This document shows positions 63,518 to 64,000 of a DNA stretch of 64,000 bases, piece after piece. This DNA comes from Bacillus sp. FJAT-14578. Lineage in GTDB: Bacteria > Bacillota > Bacilli > Bacillales > Bacillaceae_H. The translations under genes were made by a program, and so were the position numbers. The notes beneath the pieces are model-generated. The model did no database searches. It was not told the DNA's origin and saw only the letters and a list, made by a program, of their open reading frames with translations. The stretch is from positions 124,001 through 188,000 of the forward strand of contig NZ_KI632505.1 in assembly GCF_000504165.1 (NCBI RefSeq). The letters are read 5' to 3'. Positions within the stretch are counted from its first letter, which is position 1, and each line of letters starts with the position of its first letter.

Positions 63518-64000
63518 TTAGCGATTCGTCTTGCCTGATTGAACAGCCACTGTCTCTACAGCCTCGGCTACCCTTTCATGAACGGATAAATCGAGCGGAT
63601 GTGGAACCAAATCACCCGGTTTCGTCTCTGCTGCAATGGCTTCCGCCGCAGCAACCAGCATTTCATGGGTAATGTCACGAGCCCCCGCATTCAGCACACC
63701 GCGGAAAATGCCAGGAAAACCAAGAACATTGTTCACGGAACGGCCGTCCGCTGCATAGGCAGCTCCTGCTTCTAATGCCTCTTCCGGCTCAATTTCCGGC
63801 TTCGGATTAGACAGCGCGAGAATAATTTGCCCTTGACGCACCCACTCCTTTTTAATGAGCCCTGGAACGCCAGTAGTGGAAATGACAATATCCGATTGTT
63901 CCATCAACTCTTCAAGGCTTTCAACCGGATGTCCTCCGTAACCCTTCAATCTGTCTTTCGCTTCCGGGGACTTGTCCGCTCCGAAAACGTTTTTTACACC
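63518..64000 (-). CDS. C-terminal part of an NAD(P)-dependent malic enzyme
   Basis: The frame enters from the window edge and gives the last 160 residues. VKNVFGADKSPEA, LMEQSDIVISTTGVPGLIKK, LALSNPKPEIEPEEALEAGA, GRSVNNVLGFPGIFRGVLNA and DLVPHPLD are malic-enzyme cofactor-domain blocks, as in YtsJ-like proteins. It converts malate to pyruvate and CO2. The catalytic N-terminal half lies outside the window. Confidence 0.88.
   Translation of the reverse strand, partial: GVKNVFGADKSPEAKDRLKGYGGHPVESLEELMEQSDIVISTTGVPGLIKKEWVRQGQIILALSNPKPEIEPEEALEAGAAYAADGRSVNNVLGFPGIFRGVLNAGARDITHEMLVAAAEAIAAETKPGDLVPHPLDLSVHERVAEAVETVAVQSGKTNR

Overview
The window reads as chromosomal DNA of an endospore-forming Bacillaceae. 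Supporting signs are AGGAGG-type ribosome sites, GTG/TTG starts, GlnR/TnrA, CcpA, Zur and CzrA-type operators, sigma-K-like promoters and many cysteine-rich spore-surface-type proteins. The urt urea-transport operon and the F510_1955-type lipoprotein hint at the thermophilic Geobacillus/Anoxybacillus/Aeribacillus neighbourhood, but that placement is inference.

Region by region. (1) 0-2 kb: a two-gene ParM-like actin locus. (2) 2-7 kb: four proteins of a SPOCS/CsxC-like spore family, one fused to a long acidic arm. (3) 7.1-13.2 kb: a MITE-like element, a urease operon that stops after ureA-ureB (no ureC), and urtABCDE behind a GlnR/TnrA box and a cre site. (4) 13.4-15.4 kb: a spore-type 'FDWV' protein with a good sigma-K promoter, and a protein with seven 96-bp repeats. 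(5) 15.6-25.7 kb: a penicillin-binding protein, lipoproteins, a two-component system, a TnpB element with a divergent ribbon-helix-helix gene, a CzrA-like metal sensor and an SH3b-amidase. (6) 26-43.4 kb: glycosyltransferases, ATP sulfurylase, APS kinase, a permease, a protein with 127 consecutive serines, sulfotransferases, and enzymes resembling the CapE-CapF-CapG route to UDP-N-acetyl-L-fucosamine. (7) 43.6-47.7 kb: spore-type proteins sharing a C-terminal Cys-rich module. (8) 48-60.8 kb: metal and envelope genes (ZIP, YdhK, F510_1955, multicopper oxidase, HMA, DoxX, SDR, two-component system, CDF, YcgRQ). (9) 61-64 kb: another module protein and the end of a malic enzyme.

The most interesting candidate system is region 6-7. 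I infer that the mother cell may build a sulfated, FucNAc-containing glycan and place it on the spore surface, possibly on the poly-serine protein. PAPS would come from sat-cysC, sulfotransferases would use it, and no PAPS reductase lies nearby. The surface proteins share a reusable module found alone, behind a poly-Ser linker, and behind DUF3344-like domains. Terminators, partial genes and a sulfotransferase with an internal stop show that the locus has been duplicated and pruned repeatedly.

A second candidate is a small regulon. A direct repeat TGCA-N7-TGCA (11-bp period) with a conserved downstream context lies before ydhK, the F510_1955 gene, the multicopper oxidase and the histidine kinase operon. 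This suggests that the two-component system at 55.1-57.1 kb controls these envelope/copper-type genes.
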